Shown here one piece after another: positions 35,256-46,703 of a stretch of 64,000 bases of DNA; position 1 is the stretch's first letter; each line of letters begins with the position of its first letter. The translations under genes and the position numbers were made by a program. The DNA is taken from contig JAXGGA010004518.1 in assembly GCA_038373865.1 (NCBI GenBank), positions 23,435 to 87,434 on the forward strand. Direction: 5' to 3'. The notes under the pieces were generated by a model. That model did not search any database. It was not told the DNA's origin and worked only from the letters and a program-made list of their open reading frames with translations. This stretch comes from Uloborus plumipes (Eukaryota; Arthropoda; Arachnida; Araneae; Uloboridae).

Positions 35256-36211
35256 TAGGTATGCACCGATTAATCGGCCCCTTTGACGATTATTAATAAT
35301 GGGCAAAATCGGGCCGATTAATCGACCAAAAAATATTTTTTTAAATTTTATTCTTAAAGTATACCTTCACTAAGAAACTACGATAAATAATTTTATTAAG
35401 AGTAATAATAATCCTCACAGTTGATTTAAAGTTTTTAATAAATTAATTCTCCTACTTTGAATAAAAATACATACTGCCGTGCTAAGCGCAAAAGTGGTAT
35501 CTGCAGTCGAGATCAAACTGAGAAAAATCTCTTTAGAGTTTTGCGCCACCATGTATTTGATTTGGATGATACTTTTCAGAAATTTTTAAAACATGTTTAT
35601 GTTCTCAAATGACAGTAAAACTTTGTATGTGGATAACATACATCACAAAGAGTTTTCTGGTGGCGATAGCTCTATTTTGCTGAAAAGTGCAGATACAGCT
35701 TTTGTGCTTATCACGGCAGCATAGACAATGTTGCAACATTTTTCATGTGGCGACAGTTTCCTCCTTAGTACAGTGTTTTAGATAACCTCTAATTTTCACA
35801 AAAAATAAAAGTCTTGAAATAAATTGCTACTAATTACTAAAAAAATTAAATTAAAAGTACTCCTAAATTGGAGTAGACTCCCTTCCCCCTTTTCTGAATT
35901 TTTATGTCCAATTAACATAATTAACAATGTGTTCATGTAATGTTATTGACAATAATATGAAAATTGGTTCTAAGAAATTTGATAAAATATTGAAATTATT
36001 TTGTGAAAATTGGGAAAATGGGAAAAAAATCTTCTCTTGGAAATAAATTACTTACTATTTCTAAACTCGGAATTGTATAAGAGAGTGATGGCAAAATTGG
36101 TAGTATTAAAAACAATCATCCTTACCGTTAATCGGCTGAGCCGATTAATCGGCCGATTATCAACAACCGATTAATCGGTAATCGGCCAATTTGCTTATCG
36201 GTGCATCCCTA
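35256..36211. mobile_element. hAT MITE, family TAGGGATGCACCGATTAATCGG, copy 2
   Basis: TAGGTATGCACCGATTAATC at 35256 is mirrored by CGGTGCATCCCTA ending at 36211. The 8-bp TSD ttaaatac lies at 35248-35255 and 36212-36219. It aligns throughout with copy 1 (25604-26346), apart from the MITE inserted at 35474-35719. It is nested in the 35084-38781 element. Confidence 0.95.
35474..35719. mobile_element. 246-bp MITE with CTGCCGTG ends nested at the third level
   Basis: CTGCCGTGCTAAGCGCAAAA is mirrored by TTTTGTGCTTATCACGGCAG. CATA flanks both sides (35470-35473, 35720-35723). Copy 1 of the host MITE lacks this block at the corresponding position (about 25830), which confirms the insertion. Confidence 0.85.
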
Positions 36212-36839
36212 TTAAATACATTCAAATTCATTTTTAAAGCCTCTATTTTATTGTACAAGAGTAGCACTACATATGAAATGAAACACTAGCATATTGTGAT
36301 TTCTTTCTAAATTATGTATTTTTATCAAAAGATACAAAACTTTAAAAGATAGAATTAAATTTTTATGTATGTACTCAAAGTTTAAACTTTTAATTATTCT
36401 TAGTTTAAATTTTAAAGTTTTTCTGTTTCAATATCATTTCAATAAGTTTCTACGTAAATGATACAGTTATTAAATATTTCACCAATATTATATACCGATA
36501 ATTAATTTACAAAAAAAGAAAGAAAAAAGAAAAAAAACTGAAGCTCAGATAAACGTTTTTTTTTTTTTTCCGAATTAATACATATTTTATTAGAATTTTA
36601 TGAATTTAAACTTCATTACAAAGTAACACATTCTCTTATTTCTAATTTTGCAATAATATAAAGCAAAATTTTGCTTTAAAATTCTTTTTTTTAAAGAATA
36701 ATACGTATGTAATTTTTCTAACATACAAGTTAAAGAAGAAAATATTAAAACAGGATCAGTGTGTTAAATAATAATAACAATAATAAACTTATACTCAAAA
36801 ATTCAATTAAAAATTTTATATAACTCCAAAAAACAAAGG

Positions 36840-37115
36840 TACATATTTTCTGAAGATTCAAATCAGCAGCTTAAATATATTTTTAAGAGTTACGCTAAAG
36901 TTGTTCACTTTTTAAAAAACAAATGAGTGAACTTATACTTAAATAATCAACTTGAAATTCTACTTCAGTTTCAAAAAATTAAGATATACATTCTTAAAAG
37001 TAGCAATTATCATTTTAAATACATTAAGAGTCATGCTAAACACATTCACTTTTTTAAAAACAAATTAATAAACAATCACCTCGAAATTCAACTTAATTTA
37101 AAAAAAATAAATATA
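36840..37115. repeat. Diverged tandem duplication, about 140-bp unit
   Basis: Two units share TTAAATA..TTAAGAGT.AYGCTAAA, TTCACTTTTT.AAAAACAAA and ..CGAAATTC.ACTT in order. The ORF at 36927-37196 runs through it and is low complexity. Confidence 0.55.
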
Positions 37116-37567
37116 TTCTTGGATGCAAATGTTATATTTATGGGTTGGTACAAATCATGTCTGAAATTGTTGAGTTATGTTTATCAAATGAAGTAATTTT
37201 CGCCAACTAATCGTTGTTTTAAAAATTATTCTGTTTATTTGTGCATAATAAAGTGTAAATGGCTTGTATATGAGTCATTTATTAAGGGTTTTGAATAGTT
37301 TGACCACTTTGTGTAATGGGGAGACAAATGAGGTTTGAAAAATATACTTCTAATCGCAAAGAAAAGTTAATTACAGAACAAGTATAAAATGGGCTAAATA
37401 TCCTAAAACTAATTCTGTCTGCAATTTCAAGAAAAAATATTTTTTTGCACCATTAACGCGACTGTAACAGAGTGGACATCCCACAGTGCAAATTTACTAT
37501 CATAGGCAAAGAATTTTAGGCTTATCTTAGTTGCTGACTATATAATTCAATGTATCAAAGTATTCAC

Positions 37568-37715
37568 AGCAGATACATTACTTGTACTTCTTTAAAAAAT
37601 ATATCACATTGAATGCAATTGCTTATTTTACTGCTTTATACAGCAGATACATTACTTGTACTTCTTTAAAAAAAATATCACATTGAATGCAATTGCTTAT
37701 TTTATTTCTGAAAGG
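37568..37715. repeat. 74-bp tandem duplication
   Basis: AGCAGATACATTACTTGTAC plus the following 54 bases occurs twice in succession (start about 37568 and 37642) with few differences, which suggests a recent event. Confidence 0.85.
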
Positions 37716-38845
37716 CTTGTAACATAGTGGACAGTTTGAAATATAAAAAATCAGCAGAAAGGGTGTCAGAAGAATGTTTTGTGCTGTGCATTGCAAATGA
37801 TTTTGTTGTTGCATTTCAGTTTAATCTGAAATTGAATTTTAAGTCCTGGCAATTTAAAGCTGGGGCAGATCATTTTTTCTTTCTTTTGCCAAAGATTTTT
37901 TTTTTTTTGAGTCCTTTATAAATGGCTTATGCCTAAATAAGTAATACTTGGTTACACACAATTAGATGGAGAACAAATTAAAAAATACAATTAATTGGTG
38001 GTAAATATTAAAATTAATTACCAAAATTCTGAAGAATCGGGACTGATTTGTAACATTTTCGCTGAAATGACCGGCCAGTGTTAGGTTATTTATTGCATGT
38101 TATTTTCAATTATAATGAAGCAATAATAGTGGCAAAGTAAAAAATATTTAATTACAACATCATTGGGTGTTAATAGATCGCAATTTTTGGTAGAAGTACA
38201 AAAACTAAAAATAAAAGAATTCAATAAATAAAATAATCTGAGAATTTATATTAAAAGCTACTGCGATTAATTTTTATGAACTAACGATATGATCGTAAGT
38301 TTTTTTCAACCTTTTGTCGCACATTAATCCTTGAAGGTTTGTAGCTTTTTCTTTCTAAATATTTTAACTAAAATATTTTTGAAAAGCTGAAGACAATCAT
38401 ACTTTATCTGGAAATTGAAAAATCAAATATGCAGAATGCTTCCATGTCCAGTACAAAGTCGAAGAAATAACATATAATTTTTGATTTAGAAGCAAAAATT
38501 GGTAAAAAGGAAAGATGAAATGTAATTACATCATCTAAAAGGTTTATCAAACAATTAATTTTTTAACTGGGATTTTTGTAAAAAAGAAAATATTCAATTA
38601 GGTCCTCACATCAATCCTGGATATCTCCCACATCAATACCGGATAATTTGCTGGATATCCTGCAAAAATCTTCCGGATATCCGTATCCGGGACAGTTAGC
38701 CGGATCGGATATCCGGAAGTACCGGATACTTAATATATCAGTCGGATACAGGATAGTTACCGGATATCCGGTCCATCCCTAGTTTTAATATTCCAGCAGT
38801 AATGCCCGAGGAGAAAAAGATGGAAAGATACTGTTAGACGTGTAC

Positions 38846-39505
38846 TGAGTAGCCGAGTACTCAGCTTTTCACTTCTTAGCCTCGCACCGAGTACTCAGTA
38901 TGACATTGTTGAACAACAGTTTAAAATAGTATAACTTTGACTATCAAAATAATATTTTCATAGCATTTTCTCCCTCTAAGTATTGCTTGACCCAAAATAG
39001 TTACAACCTTTTTCTTATGATTAAAAAAATTACTTAATTTTACTCCAATGTATTATTAGCAATACGCCAAGAACTGGAATCTGCAAAGGCTTAAAAAATT
39101 CGTAGTCTAAGTTTTCAATTGATTCAAAATAAATTCGAATATGATTTTAAGGTTTCTTATTATGAGTTTATGAATATTCATCTTGGGGATCACTTTGAAT
39201 TGTTCCTGGTCAAAGGTGATTTTAACGCACTAATATGTGATATGGGAAAAATGGTTACACACAAATGCACATTCCTGAATTTGCAACGTAGAAAAAGACA
39301 CAGGCAATAGCTACCCTTTATCACGCATTGATTTAAGAGATTTTTTTTTTTTTTTTGACTCATACATAGAATACAGTTGTGTTTTGTGATTAAAGCAATT
39401 GTAAGTTTCTCAAAAATTTCGTTATGATGAAATATATTGTTTTTACAACCACTGGACATTGGTCAAGTACCTAATCAAAATTTAGCTGAGTACTATTTAC
39501 TGAAC
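38846..39505. mobile_element. Possible MITE with ACTGAGTA ends
   Basis: TACTGAGTAGCCGAGTACTC near 38846 is loosely mirrored by GCTGAGTACTATTTACTGAA near 39485-39505. CGAGTACTCAG words recur on the left side. No TSD was found. Limits are approximate. Confidence 0.35.
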
Positions 39506-39965
39506 ACTCCATACACCACTACTTCAAATATTTAGTCTACAAAAGTATCAAGTTTTGCATTAATTTTCATACAATGTTTACTCTATCACTGTTTTAAGGT
39601 TGAAAGATATGAGCTTTCATTTCCATACATTTTTCGTACTTGCTACATGACCCTGCAAGCTTTGAATGATGCCTTGTCTTAATAAGTCTTGGTCCTCCCA
39701 GAAAATTCTTCGGTGGAATAAAATGGTCCTTTAATATTTGCTGCTAATTGGTAAAATTTGTTTTTCTGTTAAAAATTGCCAAAATGTTACTGATGCTCAA
39801 CCTAGTCGTCGACTAAAAAATTTTTTTGGTTTGTTCTTTAAATCAAACTAGTAAAATTTAAATCCATTAGGTGCATCCAAGTTCAACATTTTCTTATCAC
39901 TAAATACTGTTGACAGAAGTTTTATCTTGGTTACTTTCTATCTCTGCAAATTTTAGCCACAAGTT

Positions 39966-41750
39966 CAGGGCTGGCAAGTTTTTGACAGTCGGAGGTTTTA
40001 TCCAGTTTTAACCGTGGTTTTTACCGTCATGTCAAAACCCCCTTTTTGACATGGTTTTTGACATAATTGTCAAAAACCTGAATTTCTGTCCAAAACATGT
40101 TAAATTTGATAGTGATAATCAAAATACATTTTCAAATGAATTTTACAATTTCTGATTTCAGACACTGAAGTAAACTTTTGGAGTTTTAGGTTATTAAAAT
40201 AAAGTGTAATAAGCAATCCTAAACATAATTGAAGGGCTCGGGAGTAAATAATGGTAACTAACATTTTAAAAAATCAAACATATGGCTTTTGAATATGGCT
40301 TTATTGCTTCGAGAAATTACTGTAACAGTTTTTTTTTTATTTTAAAAATGAGGTGGGTACATTAATTAAGTGCTGAAAAATGAGTAAAGTTTGTGTGTGT
40401 GTGTGGTTTTTTTTTATGAGTTTTTTTTAAAGAAACCACAGTAATACTATTGAAACAATAAGCTTATTTTCTAATACAGAATATTTATAGTAATTCTCAG
40501 ATGAGTTGATTACAAAAGTAACAACAATAACTAATAATAAATAAATAAATAAAATAGTTTGATCAAAAATACTTAGCAAATTTGTACACTGAGTACTAAT
40601 TAATTTAGTTTTGCTTTCACTCAAAAGAAAAAAAAATCACTTTAAATTCTGATGTAAAGATTTTTAGATTGATAAAATAGCTAATTAATAGTTATTAAAA
40701 CATTTAAACAAAACTACTTTAAAAACTGGATTTAACTTTTAATACTTTTAACTTTTTTCATGACATAACAAGTTAATTTAAAAGAATGCGAATTAATTTT
40801 CATTAAATTTATCAATTTAATTTTTATTAAACTTGATTGATAAGATAACTAATTGATAGTTATATAAACATTTAAACAAAACTACTTTAAAAGCTGGATT
40901 TAAGTTTTAATATTTAACTTTTTTCACGGCAAAACCAGTTAGTTTAAAAGAATGAGAAAAAAATTTCATTAAATTTATTAATTTCATGTTTATTAAACTT
41001 GATTGATAACATACAGTATAACTTCGATTTAACAATACCCGATTTAACGATTTCCCCAATTTAACGATATATTTCATTGGTCCCGACTCATATGCCTTGA
41101 ATTTAATGTTAAAACTTCCTCAATTTAACGATAGCTTTCCTTGATTTAACGATGATATCCGGCAGGGCCAAATTATCTCTCGTCAAAAAAAAGCAGTATA
41201 TGTTTAAAATATTTTTCTAACTATTTTACTTGTAACAGCATGAGACCTCATGTTCCAATAGTAAAAAGATTCATCCTTCAGTAACGTCCAAACTTCTAGC
41301 ATTCCAAACAAAATTTTTTTGCACCTTGAGAGGAGAGTGATCAGTCGAAAAAAATGAGGTCGAAAAAAGTGAAATTTTCTCAACACGAGAAAACAAAGAT
41401 CGATGAAATAACTTTGGAAATAATATAAATGCGCAGTTTTCTTAAAGAAGCAAAATAACGTATACTTGTTTAAGCGTTCACTTAATTATCAATAGTTTAA
41501 TCAACTTATAAGTATGCTTTCTCGATTTAACGATATCCTCGATTCAACGATAATTTTTTACAGTCCATAGGCAATCGTTAAATCGAGGTTATACTGTATA
41601 TAAATTTTTAGTTAATATTTTTCAGGATGAGAAACCTTATATGTTTATAAAAAATCTCCATAACCACTGTATTTGAGTTTTCGACAGGTTTTTGACGTTT
41701 TCGACATGTCATGTCAGAAACTAGTTTTTGACGCCAAAAACCCAACCCTG
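39966..41750. mobile_element. hAT MITE, family CAGGGTTGGCAAGTTTTTGAC, copy 2
   Basis: CAGGGCTGGCAAGTTTTTGA at 39966 is mirrored by GCCAAAAACCCAACCCTG ending at 41750. The 8-bp TSD cacaagtt lies at 39958-39965 and 41751-41758. It aligns with copy 1 (16795-18513) but has two rather than four internal tandem units. It lacks the piggyBac MITE and carries a TA-target element at 41014-41596. Confidence 0.95.
41014..41596. mobile_element. pogo/mariner-type element with CAGTATAACTTCGATTTAAC ends
   Basis: CAGTATAACTTCGATTTAAC is mirrored by GTTAAATCGAGGTTATACTG, with TA at 41012-41013 and 41597-41598. ATTTAACGAT words recur near both ends (41030-41150, 41525-41590), as subterminal repeats. The corresponding place in hAT copy 1 (about 18320) is empty. 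583 bp, non-coding; the minus ORF 41204-41386 is not supported. Confidence 0.88.
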
Positions 41751-41792
41751 CACAAGTTATTGTTGTTCTAAAACATTAAGTAAACCTTCAAA

Positions 41793-41920
41793 GTAGGGTT
41801 GGCACGTTTTTGCCGAAGGTGGAAAAAACCACGGTAAAAACCCTCCTGGTAAAACTATTTTTTTGCCAAAGTGGCAAAAATAGTTTTCTTTATTTACAAA
41901 AATTTTCCTTACTTTTTACT
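41793..41920. mobile_element. Single end of a related hAT family
   Basis: TAGGGTTGGCACGTTTTTGC followed by words like GGTAAAAACC is related to the ends at 16795 and 39966. No matching right end with a TSD was found. The ORFs from 41810 are by-products. Confidence 0.5.
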
Positions 41921-44207
41921 AATTTGTACTTTAAAGTTTTTTTTTTACTGAGAATATTTATTGCATCATTGAACCTACTCTCTCAGAAACAGGCTTCTTT
42001 GATAAATACTATTATAGAATAAAAGGGAGAGTAAAAAACAGTAAAATAAGTCACTGGCTTTGATTTAAAAGTTCTAACATGGACGTAGCGAAGGGGATTG
42101 GGGCTCAATGCTCTAAAACCCTTTGTTTTAACGCCCTGCGGTAATATTGTATTTTGTATGCATGTAAAGATTAATGTCTAGCATCTACCCCATCCCCCTT
42201 CCATAGCAGGAGAATGCTCACTGCACTAGTGGTTGTTGCATAATGTACAAAGTACAAACTGATATTGTTTTTAGTTTTTCTTTTGATATCCAGCAATTTT
42301 TCTTAGTTTTTGCCACTTTCCCGGTAAAAATATTCATTTCGCTGGCAAAAAGCCAAACTGTACTTCAGAGACAGGTTTTAACTTTAAGGTCTTTTCACTT
42401 CTCTAAAACATGCAGAAATGTTAATTCTTTTTTGCTCATACAAAAAATATATATTGCTTTAGAAAGTTTACTGCAAATGATTCTTGAACTAAATGAAATG
42501 AAGAAAAGTTTTTTTTTTTTGAGCACAAAATAAAAAAAAAATTTGGAAGCAGCAAAAATTTCACGCAGTTTTAATGTAGAAAGATGCAAGATTTTGAAAT
42601 TAAGTTATGCATTTCCTCTAGTGTTAGAAATTAGAATTTAAATCCAGGCGTCATGATGGCACCTTCCCCCATCTCTCATTCAAGGTGTCCTGTATTTGCT
42701 TTATAAATTACGGCACAACCCTAATAATACATTATTGTTTCCATGCAATAAAATCTACTATAAAAAACTTATTGTGTAATAATTGCTTCTCACAAGCATT
42801 TTCAAGAGAGTGTTGCGGCCTGCCTCTTTTAAGTTATTGTTCGCTACATTTTGCCCTCTATTTTCTATTTTCCAAGGCCTTTCCTTGCCTCTTAAAAGTT
42901 AAGATAAAACTTAATCACAAAAATGCACCAAAACTGACTCAGAATGCAACTCCACTGTTTCTTTTATCAACTAGACTATGATTCCAATTAAAAAACTAAG
43001 TTCTCTTAGTTTTCCAGTATACTTTTTAGAAAACCAAATACTAAAGAACTTTTTAAATATATAATACTGTTGAAAAATACTTATGTCTTGTATGCATACT
43101 AGAATATACATGAAAAGACATTTTCTGCAACAAAAATTTCAATTAAAATGTGAATGTTTAATCGATTAAAGTGCCCATTTATCTGGTAGCACTGTGCCTC
43201 ATTTTTTGGTCAGGGGAACCACTTAAAGTAAAAATTTATCATGCATAGGCATAAAAATATTGCTTTAATTTTATCCAACAAAAATAAGAAAAAATGTTAT
43301 CAAAGTAATATTTTTTGCCAGTTTTGAACTTTCTTTTTTTCTTTTTTTGTGATTCAATGCAAATATTGTACCTTACATCAAATACATATATTAAAGTAAG
43401 CAGATGGTAAACCTAGTGAACTTTTTATTAATTTGTAGCAGCTCAATTTCACATCAAATACTTTATACAGTACGATTTGAGATATGTGTTTTCAATAATT
43501 GAGCAATGCAAATTTTAAATCTGACTAAGAAATGCCAGAAATGCTCACCTCAAAACAACAAATAAATTCGAAAAAATAAACCAGTATTTCTATATTATTT
43601 GTTAGTTTCATATCACTCGTCAAAAGACAAAAATAAAATTAATAAAATTGGATATGAGTTTCTTTTAACGTAACACATGTTTAAAAACGATTAAGTCAAT
43701 TTTATATGAAATAGAGAGATCGAATCGTTTTAATGCATTATTTCATGGAGTTTTTCATAAAAAAAACATTGTTACTAACTTCTTGAACTAGGTGAGTTTC
43801 AGAGAGTCGATTTTTACTCCCTTTGAAACATATCTATATTCATCATATCATATATTTTCGATGTCCAACCTGGACGAAGATTATACTTATCTTGCATACT
43901 GTTATCAATAGTGCTTCAAAAGTACGAGAAAAACGGGAGTACACAGTGCAGATGAACACTGCACATGAAAATAAGCACAGAAAACGAAATTTAAGCTTAA
44001 AAAATTACATTCTTGATATCATACTATGTAGATGAATGTTGCCTTCCTCGCCATGTTTGCTTAAAACCTACCCGCCAAACGATACTAAGTACCAAAATTT
44101 ACCCCCGGGAAAGCAAGTTCAACAATATAAAATGTACCGATAAGATTGTATTTACGTGTAACATTCTTTAAGCTATTAAGGACTGATAAAATACACAGTA
44201 AACATAC
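41921..44207. other. Pur-alpha intron 1, start-proximal part
   Basis: AT-rich, 2.3 kb, ending at the exon 1 donor. Several ORFs of 60-100 codons are low complexity. No element with both ends was recognised. Confidence 0.6.
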
Positions 44208-44250
44208 TTTGGGCAGGATGCTGTTCATCCCCACTTTCTCGGTCCGACAT
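44208..44250 (-). CDS. Pur-alpha: Pur-alpha, coding exon 1 (start codon)
   Basis: This is the first coding exon of a PURA-family single-stranded nucleic-acid-binding protein. In the family, PUR repeats bind purine-rich ssDNA and RNA and act in transcription, replication and mRNA transport. The exon encodes 14 residues, MSDRESGDEQHPAQ, similar to the acidic, Ser/Gly-rich start of animal Pur-alpha. ATG is the complement of 44248-44250. The donor is A|gtatg (phase 1), which joins exon 2 as A+GA = Arg. The six exons in the window join without a frame error to 205 residues; vertebrate PURA is about 320. A tiny upstream ORF may lie in the leader. The start is chosen because it is the first in-frame ATG and it matches the family N-terminus. 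The identification is firm; the true transcription start and any non-coding 5' exon are not visible. Confidence 0.88.
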
Positions 44251-45096
44251 TATATCTTTCCACGAATACTACTTTAACCTCGAACTAGCATTCTTTCCTA
44301 AAAAATGAAAAGATGACTTTTTTTTTTTTCTTTTTGATTATGAAATCGAAATCATACTACTGATGACATGTATTTTAGGAAAATAAAATTAATTTTAGCT
44401 GCAATCAATAAAATATAATTATGAAAGAATTTTCGCAAATGTTAGTTGACATTAAACAGTTTATATTGATATTGCATTTACTAAAACTGATCAAAAATTT
44501 ATTCAACTTAAATCTATCAAACATTCTGGTCACAACAATGAAAGAAAACTATTTTTACCTTTCAAAAGCTGAAATATTCAGAACAATTATAATTAGAATT
44601 CATACTTTGCAAGCTCGACGTAAATATGAGCTTTATTAAAAAAAAGAAGATGCCAAAAAAAGTTTTCAAATTGAAATTAAAATCCAAAAAAAGGAGGAAC
44701 TTTCACTTTTGCTAAAAGCAAACAAACTTTGAATTAATTGATAGAATAAAAAAGTTCATTGCGACCGTAGTTAAATCAGAATGTGACACTAAATACAGCA
44801 ATTATTCAAAAGCCAAACCTTTATCCGAGTTGCTATTTTGGCTCTAAATCGCCCACACTTCTAGTGACGAATGTGAATATCGTACAGGGTTACTTTATTT
44901 CCTTGTAGCAATGTTTCTACTCATAGTGATCTTTCACTAGAATGTGTGTTTGTTTACCTAGGAATGATAGACATCTAATAAATTATATTTTGCTTAGGTG
45001 AATGGATGAGATGAGGCGACACATATACAGTTTTTATGCCATACGATCGCTTTCTTGGCCTTACGTTTGCCAATCATAATTGTGGCCTTAGTTGTG
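44251..45096. promoter_or_regulatory. 846-bp interval between divergent start codons: candidate bidirectional promoter
   Basis: The interval contains no recognisable repeat with TIRs and no supported ORF. It must hold the 5' leaders of both genes unless further non-coding exons lie elsewhere. I see a GCCAAT box at 45068-45073 close to the SLC35D ATG, but no clear TATA box at a convincing distance. On the minus strand a ttttttag/GAAAG acceptor-like site lies about 50 bases before the Pur-alpha ATG, so a non-coding first exon is possible. The promoter role is inferred from position only. Confidence 0.45.
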
Positions 45097-45302
45097 ATGA
45101 ATAGCGAATCTTCACAAATATTAGATGCTGGAAATGTTTCAAATAAAATGACTTATGTATCAGTTGCAGTACCGGTTTCCGACAAAGATACTCCCACAGC
45201 AAATATTAGTCCATTTTTCGGGCGTGTATTTTCAGCTGCATTTTATGGCATTTCTTCTTTTCTTATCATCGTTGTTAACAAGATCGTTCTTACGAACTAC
45301 AG
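45097..45302 (+). CDS. frc: SLC35D-type nucleotide-sugar transporter, exon 1 (start codon)
   Basis: First coding exon of a Golgi/ER nucleotide-sugar transporter of the SLC35D branch. Known members are human SLC35D1 and D2 and Drosophila frc, which move UDP-GlcA, UDP-GalNAc, UDP-GlcNAc or UDP-Xyl in exchange for UMP. They supply glycosaminoglycan and Notch/Fringe glycosylation. The exon encodes 68 residues plus two bases. About 40 polar residues precede membrane segment 1, AAFYGISSFLIIVVNKIVL followed by TNY, which matches the family FYGxSSFLIxVVNKxVLTNY. ATG 45097 is the first in-frame ATG after the stop at 45007; upstream in-frame codons are non-ATG. The donor is AG|gtgaaa. The eight exons join in frame to 244 residues of an expected 330-370. 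Substrate specificity cannot be read from sequence. Confidence 0.9.
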
Positions 45303-45950
45303 GTGAAAAACTCTATTTCTTAAGAGAAAAAAGAAGTCATTTTGAGCTAAAGTGATTTAAAATGAAGTACCTAAACATAAAATTTTTACTGCACTAGCTT
45401 TAAGTTTTTTTTGTTTTGTTTTTTGTTTTGCAATTTTGAAAAACGAAAAAGGTTAAACCTTTACATGCTACAAAATAACCCCCAATATTTTGTGTAACCA
45501 TTTACCTTTATGTACTACTTTCATAGTTGAACAACGAAATATTCTAAGAAGAGACAGATGATACGTTTTCGTGAAACTTGTCTGGAGTGTTCATTTTCAT
45601 TCTAAATATATGTTTGTGCAGTTGTGTTGCAAGCTTCACAACCTGAGACAATTTTTAATTGCTTTTTGCATGATTATAAACATTTAAAATTTGATATGTA
45701 ACAATAGTATAAATACACCAGTTTATGTAAAACATTATTAACAAAATGTTTATTCAAATATATAATAAACTTTAATGATTTTACAAAAACTGCTGTTATG
45801 TTGAACTATCTAAAAGTTTTGAGGGTTAAGTTGTTGCCAAGCTCTTACAATGCATGTTGTTTACTTACTCATATTTTCTGGTCTTATTTTAAATATAGCC
45901 ACTGCTATTTTAAAAGCTTATTAAAGAGCCTAATTTCTTAATCTTGTTAC
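45303..45950. other. SLC35D intron 1, first part
   Basis: AT-rich with no recognised element. Confidence 0.6.
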
Positions 45951-46136
45951 CAGGAAACTCATTTCAAAGTTTTCCAGCCATTGAGTGGGAGAGGCAAAGT
46001 GTGCATACTCAATGCATGTTTTTTTTTTTTTGAAAGACAACAAAAGCTATGTTCTCATTTGTGAAAACGATATTTTTTTAAAACCAGGAGGAGGGGAGCA
46101 ATTGATTCCCCCTGAGCCCTGTAAATGATGAACCTG
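45951..46136. mobile_element. Short hAT MITE (CAGGNCCRTCATTT family), copy 1
   Basis: The left end CAGGAAACTCATTTCAAAG and right end AAATGATGAACCTG flank 186 bp. The TSD is cttgttac / cttgtaac (7 of 8). It is older than the copies at 48761 and 60994, judging by divergence. Non-coding. Confidence 0.75.
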
Positions 46137-46532
46137 CTTGTAACAGACTTACAGATAGCTTATGTAATGCATTTGCAATGAATAATTGTTTAAAAGGACA
46201 TTCAATTATAAAAAAAACATCTTTATTCTGCACATACCATTTTTCTATTGAACTTCGTTAAAAATTCAATTCTTTTCTTTTTACACAACCTTTGTCATCC
46301 CTACAATATATAATAATTTTGCAAGTTATTGTTATTATGGTAACAATGTCCTTATTTACAAAACTCTGGGCAATTTTGAAGTGGAAGGCAAAATGAATTT
46401 TTGAATTAAAAATTAAAATCATACTTTTCGCTACTCAGCCATCCCAAATTTTTCTGGGGGGGGGGGTGTCAAAAGTATTGGGGCAAGGTATTCAGTGCAT
46501 ATTATGTTGAAGGACAACAAAAATGCCAATAC

Positions 46533-46695
46533 CAGGCCTGTTATTTTGAATTTTTTCAATTGGCCAAAAGTGTATACTCCGCAAATTTTATCATAAAACA
46601 GCAAAAACTGTGTGCCGCTTTCAACTTTAAATGTATTATTTTTTTAAAGCAGGAGGGAGAGGGGTAGAACTATTATCAACTAAATGATAGGCCTG
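46533..46695. mobile_element. Short hAT MITE (CAGGNCCRTCATTT family), copy 2
   Basis: CAGGCCTGTTATTTT at 46533 is mirrored by AAATGATAGGCCTG ending at 46695. The flanks are gccaatac and gtcaatac (7 of 8). 163 bp with a G-rich patch. Confidence 0.78.
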
Positions 46696-46703
46696 GTCAA
46701 TAC

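Larger units (their letters stand above)
35084..38781. mobile_element. hAT element with CCGGATATCCGG-rich ends, containing a nest
   Basis: TAGGGATGGGCCGGATAGTG at 35084 is mirrored by CCGGATATCCGGTCCATCCC then TA ending at 38781. The 8-bp TSD gttttaat lies at 35076-35083 and 38782-38789. Both ends carry repeated GCCGGATA / ATCCGG words. It contains the younger hAT MITE 35256-36211. The interior is AT-rich with two tandem duplications (about 36840-37115 and 37568-37715). No transposase remains. Confidence 0.93.

Noticed and set aside
36927..37196. 89-codon plus ORF
   Set aside because: Low-complexity Asn/Lys/Ile text within a tandem duplication inside a hAT element.
45055..45096. N-terminal extension of the transporter from a TTG codon at 45055
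   Set aside because: No in-frame ATG exists between the stop at 45007 and ATG 45097; animal translation would normally start at 45097.
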